A DNA stretch of 64,000 nt from Trichoplusia ni (taxonomy: Eukaryota > Arthropoda > Insecta > Lepidoptera > Noctuidae), in assembly GCF_003590095.1 (NCBI RefSeq), contig NC_039500.1, forward strand, positions 2,790,001 through 2,854,000, read 5' to 3'. The notes beneath the pieces were generated by a model. That model was not told the origin of the DNA, did not search any database, and saw nothing but the letters and a program-made list of their open reading frames with translations. Below, piece after piece: positions 23,669-33,777 of the stretch. Each line of letters opens with the position of its first letter. The stretch's first letter is position 1. The translations under genes were made by a program, and so were the position numbers.

Positions 23669-26248
23669 ATGGCGTCTTCAAGAGCATGTCGAATTATGCA
23701 ACTGCTATCGATCGAAAATAAAACAATAGAAGCCAGAAGTGAAGATGAAGACGAGACACTGAAAAGCAACATCGACAATGTTCCCTCCGAAAAAATAAGA
23801 TCTCAGTACAGTGAAATGTTACAAGACAAAGAAAACTTAGAAGAATCTTTAGATAGCTGTGATGACATTCTATCGGATTACGATAGTAATATAAAATATG
23901 ATCACCGATTGATCACTTCACGTAAAGTACAACCAAGCTGCAAAAATAAAGAACATGAATTGAAAATTTCCCAAGTTAGTCTTGTGCCGGCTTATGATAG
24001 TGATGATTCTTCTGAAGATAACAGTTACATAACTCGTGCTGCAACAGTCACTGAAATCAGACAAAGTTTGCCAAAACCAAATTCACCCTCTTCGAGCTCA
24101 AGTTCATCTTCGTCCAGTACTTCGTCGTCAGATTCCGACAGTTCCTTATCGTCTGAAGGACCAAAAAGATGTTCTCCGGAATTAACTACTAATACAAATG
24201 AGTATAGGATTATTGACTCGCAGGTAATTGAACAAAATCGTGGGACATCATCTATAGAAACGGCACAAAGCGATTCGAGCAAAATGATTTTAAGACAGCA
24301 AAACTTTAACACATCCAATAATATTTCACCCATGTTTACTGACGAAAGTGATATTGACTTAAGTGATGATGACCCAAGTTTTGATTACGAAAAATTGATT
24401 CATAATAAAAAGAAAAAGAACTACATTTTTGAGTCTCACACTACAGAGTCTGACAGTGATGGTAGTTCCCAGATCAATATTAATAAAAAAGGCCGTAAGC
24501 GCACAAGGAACCCTACAAAATGGAAACAAAACCAAATAAAAAAACTACGAAATACTGGAGAATCATATGTATCAACAGCGAAAACCCATAAAACTATTCC
24601 TAGCCGGTGTCTTAAAATCCCGTGCACAGAAAAGTGTAAATTGAAATGCACTGAAAACATATCTACTCCTGACAGATATGATTTATTCAAAGAATTCTGG
24701 GATCTAGGAGATCTTAATAAGCAGAGAGCTTACATATCCACTTGCATGGTTGATATAGTACCTAAATACAAGTATACAAATGCCGAAAAACCTCGGCGTC
24801 CTAATAAGGCTTATTATTTTACAGTCAATAATATAAAAATTAGAGTTTGTAAAACATTTTTTAAATCTACCCTGGATATTACCGACCGCACAATTTTTAC
24901 TGTGCAAACCAGAGTAAGTGAACGTGGCTTTATGCTTGAAGACATGAGAGGCCGACACAATAAACACAGGACTCTTAGTTCGGAACTAACTAGTGACATA
25001 AGAAAACATATTCTAAGTATCCCAAAAATGGAATCCCACTACGTACGAGCTAGTACTTCCAGACAATTTATTGATGGTGGAAAAACAATCAAAGACTTAT
25101 ACAAGGACTTTGTAGAAGACCAAAAGAAAGATTCCAAAGAGTTTGGCAATTATATAGCATATTATACAATATTCACAAAGGAATTTAATTTAAGTTTTTT
25201 TCAACCAAAAAAAGATCAATGTGATCTATGTTTATCATACAAAAATTCTGTAGAAGAGAAAAAGAAAGAGCTAGAGGAAAAATTTAACACACATTTGGAA
25301 GAAAAAGCACTTAGTAGGCATGAGAAGCAGGAAGATCGAAGAGTGATAAATAAAAACAATAAGGTCGTTATATATGATTTACAGGCAGTATTACAGTGCC
25401 CAAGAGGCGATAGCTCATCGTTCTATTATAAGTCTAAACTAAATAGCTACAATTTAACTTTAACCGAATTGACAACAGCTACATCAAAAACGGCTTATGA
25501 CAATGTACATTGTTATTTTTGGACAGAATCAGACGCGAAACGTGGTGCAGTTGAAATAGGAACTTGTGTTTTGAAATATCTTGAAAGACTTCGTGAGGAA
25601 GATACAGAAGAAAAAAATATCATATTTTATTCTGATAACTGTTGTGGTCATAATAAAAATAAATATATCGCGACATTATATTTATTTGCCACACAAAATT
25701 TTAATATAAACACAATTACACACAAATTCTTAATTACTGGACATACACAGAACGAAGCAGACAGTGTGCATAGTTTAATTGAGAAAGAAATTAAAAAGAA
25801 TCTTAAATCAGGGCCCATTTACAGCCCTGATCAGTACATAGCATTAATAAAAAATGCAAAGAAATCCAAACCAGCCATAAATGTCCATGAATTAACATTC
25901 GAGTCTTTTATGGATATGAAACTCTTGCAGGAAGAATGGGGTTATAACTATAACATAGATATTGAGGGGCAAACGGTAAACTGGAATAATATTAAAGTGT
26001 TGTTTATGAAAAAGGAATGCCCGTTTAGTATATTTTTTAAAACCTCTTACAAAGACAATAATTACCGAGAAATAAATGTCCGAAATAAAAGAAAGAAAAT
26101 GAGTATATTAACACAAATAACGCTGCATAAAGCGTACACGCAAAGACAAGACATAAGTGTGAATAAAAAGAAAGATTTAAAAGATCTTATAAATAAAGGT
26201 TTGATCCCACCTTTTTATACTAATTTTTATAATTCTATTATTAATTGA
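23669..26248 (+). CDS. Transposase of the Sola-like element (DDD/E type)
   Basis: An intact 859-residue protein predicted to cut and rejoin the ends of the surrounding transposon in the nucleus. Residues 1-240 are acidic, Ser-rich and probably disordered, with a serine run at about 139-150. A basic stretch, about 247-295, could bind DNA or direct nuclear import. Cysteines at 314, 319, 323 and 327, and a CDLC pair at 518-521, suggest metal-binding knuckles. The core shows three acidic blocks: IYDLQAV (D570), FYSDNCCGHNKN (D656) and GHTQNEADSVH (E696 or D698). These resemble the D-D-D/E catalytic triad of RNase H-like transposases. A widespread family of unnamed insect proteins shares these blocks. 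The ATG has A at -3 and G at +4 and lies one base after a probable splice acceptor. Assigning the catalytic residues is inference. Confidence 0.9.
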   Translation: MASSRACRIMQLLSIENKTIEARSEDEDETLKSNIDNVPSEKIRSQYSEMLQDKENLEESLDSCDDILSDYDSNIKYDHRLITSRKVQPSCKNKEHELKISQVSLVPAYDSDDSSEDNSYITRAATVTEIRQSLPKPNSPSSSSSSSSSSTSSSDSDSSLSSEGPKRCSPELTTNTNEYRIIDSQVIEQNRGTSSIETAQSDSSKMILRQQNFNTSNNISPMFTDESDIDLSDDDPSFDYEKLIHNKKKKNYIFESHTTESDSDGSSQININKKGRKRTRNPTKWKQNQIKKLRNTGESYVSTAKTHKTIPSRCLKIPCTEKCKLKCTENISTPDRYDLFKEFWDLGDLNKQRAYISTCMVDIVPKYKYTNAEKPRRPNKAYYFTVNNIKIRVCKTFFKSTLDITDRTIFTVQTRVSERGFMLEDMRGRHNKHRTLSSELTSDIRKHILSIPKMESHYVRASTSRQFIDGGKTIKDLYKDFVEDQKKDSKEFGNYIAYYTIFTKEFNLSFFQPKKDQCDLCLSYKNSVEEKKKELEEKFNTHLEEKALSRHEKQEDRRVINKNNKVVIYDLQAVLQCPRGDSSSFYYKSKLNSYNLTLTELTTATSKTAYDNVHCYFWTESDAKRGAVEIGTCVLKYLERLREEDTEEKNIIFYSDNCCGHNKNKYIATLYLFATQNFNINTITHKFLITGHTQNEADSVHSLIEKEIKKNLKSGPIYSPDQYIALIKNAKKSKPAINVHELTFESFMDMKLLQEEWGYNYNIDIEGQTVNWNNIKVLFMKKECPFSIFFKTSYKDNNYREINVRNKRKKMSILTQITLHKAYTQRQDISVNKKKDLKDLINKGLIPPFYTNFYNSIIN

Positions 26249-27309
26249 TTGCTTTCATTCAATTCAGATCTCATTTATGTGTGATTATTATGATTTAATT
26301 GTGATATTATTTGTTTAAAGTACTACTTACTTCAAATCGTTATTGTACTAAGTAGGTACTGTTTTATATTTGGTATAAAAGACTGATTACCTATTGCCAA
26401 TTGTTTTAATTACTGATAGAAAGATAAAACTGTTCCTTTTGTTATTGATGTTAAGTTGCTTTTATTTTATTATTTTAATGAAAGACCTATTTGCTTCTTA
26501 TAATTTATGATAGAAATAAAAATATTTTTGTTTTCATTGATTTTGAGTTGATTTTTTATACCTATTATTTTAATAAATATTTTTCTTTGATAATTCATGG
26601 TAAAAGTTATAAACATTTCGTTTTTATTGATTTAAGTTGATAAGGCATGTTAGTTTTAAGTTCACAATTTTGTACCTATTTTTAATTAAAGAAAATATTA
26701 TGTTGTACAAACAATCGTTTCTTTTATTTTAAGTTCATTTATTTATGCCTATTTTTATGATTTAAGTCAGGAATATACCATTTGTAAGGGATGTAAATAA
26801 ATACACAATTTCGTAAACTCTGATTATTGCGAAAGTAATCCATAAATTAATACAAAATCATGAATATAAATACGATGTTACGTTTTATTATTAAATGTTT
26901 TAAATATGTGAGACACGGTTCTATTCATAAAACGCATTATTGTAATTTATTGTTAGAAATATCTACGTTGATAAATCATAAACTGAACTAACAGTGTATA
27001 CTAATACAATATGATATTTTATTTTATTCATAAACTGGAATATTTCCATATACGTTGGTTATAATTTGACTTCCAAATATAAAATTTAATAATAGACTGA
27101 AATAAGTCGAAACTTAATTTTCTCTAACGATTTTCTTGGTCAAATTTTTATGAAATTCATTTTTCCTGGTTTCATTAAATAGCTTGATTATCAAACTATA
27201 ACCTAAAACTTATTTTTTTATTAAAATGTATTTATTTCCATAATTACATGTTAATTAAGTTGACGCGGCAGAAGTGAAAAACTTTAAACGCCAGTTCCCA
27301 AAAAGTTGA
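26249..27309. other. Non-coding right arm of the Sola-like element
   Basis: About 1.06 kb of very AT-rich sequence between the transposase stop and the right terminal repeat. It contains the candidate poly(A) signals and no credible ORF. Confidence 0.7.
26515..26801 (+). terminator. Candidate poly(A) signals for the transposase mRNA
   Basis: AATAAA hexamers occur at 26515-26520 and 26796-26801, 270 to 550 bp after the stop codon and still inside the element. In AT-rich DNA such hexamers are common, so which one is used cannot be told from sequence. Confidence 0.4.
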
Positions 27310-27345
27310 ATTTTTGAGTTATTACGTTTTATGATTAAGTGTGCG
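27310..27345 (-). repeat. Right terminal inverted repeat of the Sola-like element
   Basis: This is the inverted partner of 22793-22828. It ends in GTGCG and is followed at once by the ATAT duplicate. Confidence 0.9.
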
Positions 27346-27349
27346 ATAT

Positions 27350-30174
27350 CCATTATTATAGAAAAAATTACAAGACGGAGACTGAAAAAAACATTTTCAT
27401 CATCCCTATTGTAAAAAGGATAGGATAATTATCAAGTTACGTATTAGATGTGAAGTAGGTTGTTTAAAGTGGCAGGGAAACTTAAAACAAATCTTGGCAT
27501 GTATTAACTGATATTTGCCGAATTATGTGCTTGCGAGTATTTTTACGCTGTTAAGGTTGGGCAAACTAGGGTACTTAGTAGGCTAATTGGAAAGACCTTT
27601 TTCATGATAGAAAAATATAGAATTTAAGATTACATTTATGTTAATATGGTGAAAAAAAAAACAGATTTCAACTGTTCCAACTGCAATTCGAATTTCCAAA
27701 TACTTTTCACCCAAAAAATGCAATAGTAAATAAATCGCTTGTTTCTTTCCCCTTACACTTACCCCCATCGTGCTTTATGTTCAAGCGACGCCGTCTGGGA
27801 AGTACGGACAAAGGTGAATTTGTTAGCCAGGATCGAGGCGGTACAATCATTCTATTATTGGAACTTCAAATACTGAAGTGCTATTAACATTCGCTAATTT
27901 CTCTTTGTTAAAGATACCGTTTTGTTTTCTGAATAGGCCAGCATGTTTAAGAGGTGTTCTTTTTAATTAAATGTTTTGTTATTTAGAATGTTTGTTTTTG
28001 AGAACATGTCGAATGTCGTTTGTAAATACGAGTGGATAGAATTTTCTTTAATGAAATAATCTTTCTGCAATTAAATTAATAATTCAATTCAAGTGACACT
28101 TCTTAAAGACGACGACTTATAGGCAGGGATGTTTATCTTAATTCAGTAAAAAATGATATCAGTGCTGTCTTAACAATAATAGCAAGAACCATAGATAAAA
28201 GATTTTCAAGAAACAATATTTTTCTTGAACAATATTTATTTTCCTAGAACTTTACTCTCAACAAGAGTCTTGCGAAACAAACATGATTATATGGACTTTA
28301 CATGCATATCTAAAACATATTAATGTACAACTACAATCTTTCAAAGAACATTTGCATCAGAAAATTCTGAGAGGGTTATGTAAACTTTGAAACCATAGGA
28401 TTCCATGCATGCATGCAAACAAGCTAAAGAAAATCAAATTGGTTAGTTGACATACCAATTTAGGGGTACCAAGAATTTATTTGTCAAACCGTTGTTCACC
28501 TTAATATCTTTTTTAGCAATTTTTTTTTATGACGGCAATGAAAATAAACCATCTGTGAAAATTTTAACTGCCTAGCTATCACGGTTCATGATACACAACC
28601 TGGTGACTGATTGACAGATGGATAGACAGACAGGTTTTACACTTTTAGGCAATACTAAAACTGAAAGATCAGTAACTTCAACTATCAAACGCATAAGCAA
28701 TCGACCAGTAGGTAATAGTCGCAAGACATTTAGACAAGATGGATTGGAACCATTGCCCAGAAGGCACACCACACTTAATACTGAAAACTAACCATAAAAA
28801 TAGCAATTCTTATGTTATGGCTACAAAAGGTACAAATTCACATCTGTTCCGTAATGCAATATGAGAAGGGGCATTTATTTTATTTTTATAGCCCCAAATC
28901 TCTTTAGAAAGGCTTCTGTCCCCGTATCGAGTGGGGGCACTTTTATTTCCCCTATAGTGTTATTGTTAGTGCCCAATTTCTTCGGATGGATTTGCTGTGA
29001 TGAAGTTTTAGTTATATTTGGGAGGATGTTAAAGAATATGACCGCGAGAGTGTTCAATGGTGTGTGTAATTGTGAAAAACTTCTTGGAAAATTTACTTTT
29101 GAGGGATTTCTTTTTTGGGCAAACCAAAATAATAAATGAAGGTCGATCTTTCAGAATTTGTTTTTATTTTTTACATTTTAAGATACCACTTCGGAGTCAA
29201 TTCCCTGTCTCCCTCTTTTGCGATTTCTAGTCACGTGCGCACCGCATATCTGAATTTATGATTCCAACATTAAGATTTAATCATAGTTAACGGGATAAAT
29301 ACTTTAATACCTTCTAAAGAAGAACATTTTAGTATGTAGGTGTAATAATTTCATCCTTAATTTTTCGCTGAGCAATATTTTATACACTTAAGTTTACAAC
29401 TTTGCTATGAAATATATGTCAGGTTCTTAATTTATTTTATATTTTGTTCTAATTTTGACCATACAAAACATTATACTCCACGCAAAAAAAAAAATATTTT
29501 AACTCGCTGAAGAAAAGATAAAACAAATATAAAAACAATATATGTAAATAGTAAGTGAATTCAGATGCTGCAAAAAACGCTCTAAAAACTAAAACCTGTT
29601 ATTTATCAGTTTCACCTAGCAACAAATCACAGATTAAACAAGCCAGCTTTCACAATGCGTGAAAAACGTGAAAAAAACTTCATTAAAAACAACGAAATAT
29701 TTCACGCACATTGGGCACGTTTAAAAACGGCGCCATTAAAACCTTTGAGCTAAACAAATTGAGTTTCAGCTACAAATTTGGTTAATCTGTGTATATTCAT
29801 ATAAAATAAAGCACAAACTATGTTTGGCGGACAATATTTTACGGTAAACTATGAAATTTTATTGCCACACAAACTCTTTCAATCCGTAATAAAGCAACGA
29901 GATTTATGATATTTTTTAAAACAATTTTGGAGCGCATGTGTAGTCTATTAGTTTGATGGTAAAGTGCTTAAGTAAATAAGGTCTACCTTGATAAAGTTAA
30001 TAGGAGTAACGCCATAATGGTAAGAAAAGTATAAAAAAAGCCGGTTAAATGCGAGGCGGATTCACGAGGAAATATTAATGAAAAAGGCGAATGAAGAACA
30101 AATCATTTGGGTCAATGGGAAACCGGTAAGTGGATCAAAATCCAACTCTAACCGGATACGAAAGTAGGTCCAAT
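27350..30174. other. Non-coding right flank of the transposon
   Basis: It holds the family E copy at 28505 and otherwise nothing recognised. Confidence 0.55.
28505..28665 (+). mobile_element. Degraded dispersed repeat, family E
   Basis: TGACGGCAATG, then CTGCCTAGCTATCACGGTTC, then CCTGGTGACTGATTGACAGA, in the same order as the other copies. Confidence 0.6.
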
Positions 30175-30420
30175 CAAATGTGTATCTGATCTCCTAAACA
30201 CGATACCTCTTAGACTGGTTGTTAGACTTTTTAGCTTCTGACTACTTACCCGTAACCACTGTTAAAGATGTATGAATAACAGCCGGGACCCACAATTTAA
30301 CGTGTTCGCCGAAACTCGGAGGAACTCGTTATGGCATGGATGGTAACCCATCCATAGACTGACAGTGTCAAGCGTGCCTTAACTTGTGATCGAACGATTG
30401 TTGCAATTGTAGCTTAGCTA
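30175..30420 (-). mobile_element. Dispersed lepidopteran repeat, family D, inverted
   Basis: This is the reverse complement of the 5' half of the family at 43440: blocks such as GTAACCACTGTTAAAGATGT and GCCGGGACCCACAATTTAAC match 43490-43560 inverted. Confidence 0.55.
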
Positions 30421-31190
30421 CCAGCTCCTCTTAAAGCAAAAAATTCTCACCTCCAATTTTTCTTCTAATATAAATATTTCACTCCTCATGAACCTAACAA
30501 ATCTAATTAAATATAGAAGCAATATAAAAGGGAATATATTAAACAAGCACCTAGTTAGTTCATCTGACAATATCTTAGCGCCGGCGGTGGGGGCCGCAAT
30601 TAATATCAGTTGGGTTTGCGGTCGCCTCCAGACGCGGTTACCCTGGTGCGATCTACTAAGAGCTGGCTGGATTAGGTAGGAATTTGTATTTGAGGAAAAG
30701 GTTTTAAGTAATAATTAAGTAATAACTTAAGAAGTGGTTTCTTAGGTTCACGCAAATTTTATACATTGAAATAAAACTACTTTTTTCTAAAATCTAAAAG
30801 TAAACCGTGATAAAATCCATAAAAGTAGTTTCATTTCAATAACTCTAGTTTCATTTGCGAGCTAGCTATTAGGTTTGATTTAAACTCAGACAATTTGATT
30901 TTTTCAAAGTTGTACTTAATGTAATTTCTTGATAATTCTAAGAGGGAGGGAATATATCGTGAGGAAACCTGGATTCCAAATATTGGAATTTTATATCACC
31001 AAACCGCAGTAAGACAGTATCATGATCAATGCTCAAACCTTCCCTATATGGGAAGTGACCTATGCTGTGGGACGTATATAGGCTGGTATCAAATAAATTA
31101 TTTTATATCTATATATCGAATATTACCTATTAGTATTTCACTTCAAATACATAATTACACTCAGACTGACTAGGTTATTTAAAAAGTATA

Positions 31191-31328
31191 AAACGAATGA
31201 AATGGCGCGACGAACTGGATGCGTACCACAAACAGTGGATGGCAAAAGCAATAGACCGGACAGAGTGGAAGAATCTAAGGGAGGCCTTTGCCCTGCAGTG
31301 GGAAAGTAATGGCTGAAAAAAAAAAAAA
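31191..31328 (+). pseudogene. LINE 3' end, RTE-like, with poly(A)
   Basis: The reading frame from about 31191 to the TGA at 31314-31316 encodes a C-terminus containing KWRDELDAYHKQW, DRTEWKNLREAF and a final LQWESNG. This matches the usual C-terminal layout of insect RTE-type LINE reverse transcriptases (WRDDL, DR..W, EAFAQQWD). A 13-A tail follows at once, so this is a 5'-truncated retrocopy keeping only about 40 codons. No polymerase domain remains. The RTE assignment is from memory of the family. Confidence 0.75.
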
Positions 31329-31528
31329 CTAATAATGAATTCTAATATATTAATTTTTTGGTTTACCGCGCAATCAATTAATCTCCCCATTATTTTTTGT
31401 ACAATTTTAGTATTTTAATATTGTATTCAAGTTCTAGCACTCATTTATTATACTCACTTATTTTAATTCTCATAATTATCATCATATTCTTGATAATTTA
31501 AAAATGTTACCGCCATCATGGTGCCAAA

Positions 31529-31827
31529 CTAGCTGTTTCCCGCGACTTCGTCCGCGTGGTTAGAGATATAAGTTATGATCTATACCCGCCCTTATAAATA
31601 ATCAATAAAATATAAATTAATAAAATATTATATATTTTTTCCACATTTTCATTGTATCTTCGCTCCCATTAGTCGCAGCGTCATGGTATATAGCCTAAAA
31701 CCTTCCTCTATGAATGGTCTATTCAACACAAAAAGATTTTTTCAATTCAAACCAGTAGTTCCTGAGATTAGCGCCTTCAAACAAACTAACAAACTCTTCA
31801 GCTTTATATATTAGTATAAAATATAGA
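31529..31827 (-). mobile_element. Helitron-like non-autonomous element, copy 3
   Basis: Minus-strand copy with an intact CTAG terminus. A roughly 45-bp AT-rich insertion near 31590-31636 separates the 3' hairpin zone from the rest, and the TC end has extra bases. Confidence 0.7.
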
Positions 31828-31828
31828 T

Positions 31829-33640
31829 TTTATACTCCACGTTACTACAGCCATCTTTGATGTACACATAGCAATATTCCAAGTTAAAATCAAAAGGTAC
31901 TAAGCAGAACGCACTCGTAGCACAGAGACACAAATTTGTAGGTCCGATACAAATGGCGAATCGACCGCAGCAATCAATTATAAAGCGGAATTGTTCGGAA
32001 ACGCACGCGCACCGATCTCCTTTGTTCCCTAATGTATTGACGCTAATAATTTAAATTTTACTGAAGCTGTGTTATGGTTAAATTGAACGTATATTATGCC
32101 TAGCCGCTATTGTTTAAAGTACGGCTGGTTATGCAGTAGGTGACTGGAAGGAACTTTGGTGTAGATATTGAAGAAATAACCGATAACCGTAGATTGAGAA
32201 ATGTAAATCTTTTTAGGGTATAAAATTAGCATAGACAAAAATATTATATTTATTCTGACCTGGTAAGCAATATTTCTAGGGAATGTCTCCTAACTTTTAG
32301 ACACGTCAAAATAAGAACGACCCGGTTTACGTCGGAGGTAAAACGTTTTTTTTCGTCCCACAATCAACTTTAAAAACTTACTCCTCAGTATATTATTAAG
32401 TATTCTAGATCTACCACTTCAGTTATAGATATTAAAAACAACTTCAACATTGAGCTACGGCTCATCAAGATAAATTTATCTCAAAGTTCACGAAACATTT
32501 GACACATACACAAATAGAATTCCTTACAAAACTTTCCAGTCGTAATCTTCTTAAAGTTTCACGTTAATAACGTTGGAGATGTAATTATATTTGTGTAATT
32601 AATTAAGATGCGAACAGGTGTTCGATTCACTTCAGTTCCCGCGGTGCTTAGGACTGATAGACGAGCAACTTTTAATTGTCATGACGGAAATTTAGTTTTA
32701 TCAAATGCTGTTTTATATATTTGGTATATGAGAACAATGGAATCAAAAAGCATAAAAAGTGGCAAAGAACTTTTGTTTTTTATGGATTTCATGATTATAT
32801 TAGGTGGGATACGGCCTATCCCTTTGAATTTAGTTTTTATATTTATATTAGTTTTATATTAATTCATGTTTTTTTTGCACTCAATTTATACAAACGTAGA
32901 CTGTACTTTCTGCGTTTTTCAAACGGGTTTCATTACTACTCTGCTCCTTTTACAAACAAAAAAACTCATCAGCTCTATAATATTAGTATAAAAAGTAATT
33001 CTGCTTTTATTCTGTTTAAATTCGTCATCATCTTGATTTATTGCTTTATATTAAATTAATACACGTCAAGACTCAAATGTAATTAGAAAATAAACAAAAG
33101 TAGTAAAATTTTACCAGCAACTAAGTGTGGCAACACAAGCAACAAAAAAATTCGCCCGTCTATCTCAAGACTTAAGTGCTCGCAAGATCTCGAACTCGCG
33201 GTATGAAGATTTGCAAGTCTTATGTCGTGTTTCGACAGTCTGGCGACGAAGGATAAGTTTAGAGTATTTTTGGAGGTTGCTGGAGTTGGCTTGGGGGGTT
33301 AATTCGTGATCTTAATATACGTATTTAGGTGTACTTACTATGTTTATATAAGCTGTCAGACTTAATACTAGATAGTGTTAAATTATCAATGAAATTGTGG
33401 GAGTAAGTGATATTTCTTCAAGCTCAAATAGCTGAGCTAATGATGACAAATGTCGATATATAGGTATTTTGTAACGTATACTCTAACAAATAGACTGTAT
33501 TTTGGATTCATGACCGAAGCTTTAGACACTTTATAATTGTTATGACATACTAGCCATCATTAATACTAGCAAAGTTTCGAAATACTCATAACAAAAAAAT
33601 ATTTGAATAAGAAGTAAGAATCCTGCTACCCTAATAAGCA
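31829..33640. other. Non-coding
   Basis: AT-rich; only a possible Helitron-like end near 32.9 kb. Confidence 0.5.
32905..32995 (-). mobile_element. Possible Helitron-like end fragment
   Basis: Only the TC-side end is seen: a TCATCAGCTCTATAATATTA stretch leading to AGTATA. No partner terminus could be placed, so this may be a related family or a truncated copy. Confidence 0.35.
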
Positions 33641-33777
33641 TTTTCAAAAGACACCCAGGCTCAGGAGAAGATTTCCCGGATGACACAAATGACTGTCCAT
33701 CGCTGGGATCGGACTTGCAACACTTCGTGCTCAGTGGGTTTGGCGTGGTATCCTCAACTACTCGACTAACCGCGCAG
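33641..33777 (-). mobile_element. tRNA-derived SINE, family C, copy 3
   Basis: The head GGTTAGTCGAGTAGTTGAGG on the minus strand is followed by the family body, ending at CTGGGTGTCTTTTGAAAATG. Confidence 0.6.

Larger units (their letters stand above)
22793..27345 (+). mobile_element. Complete autonomous DNA transposon, Sola-like
   Basis: This is a 4553-bp cut-and-paste transposon carrying one intact transposase gene. Its ends form a 36-bp terminal inverted repeat, left 22793-22828 and right 27310-27345, with 33 of 36 positions matching and outer tip CGCAC. The tetranucleotide ATAT flanks it at 22789-22792 and 27346-27349, as expected for a 4-bp target duplication. Because ATAT is its own reverse complement, the exact tip could shift by a base or two. 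Sola elements are known for 4-bp duplications and DDD transposases, and this element fits. Intact ends, duplication and reading frame together suggest a fairly recent insertion. Assignment to Sola rests on duplication length and motif layout, not on a search; the call of a complete DNA transposon is much firmer. Confidence 0.9.

Noticed and set aside
24025..24999. Several minus-strand ORFs of 60-100 codons inside the transposase gene
   Set aside because: They are the antisense of an intact 859-codon frame, have low-complexity composition copied from its Ser/Asp-rich region, and show no family pattern.
22534..27415. A roughly 15-bp inverted match (CAATAGGGATGATGA) just outside both ends of the Sola-like transposon
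   Set aside because: A match of this size is expected by chance in a window this long, and it lies well outside the defined ends and duplication.
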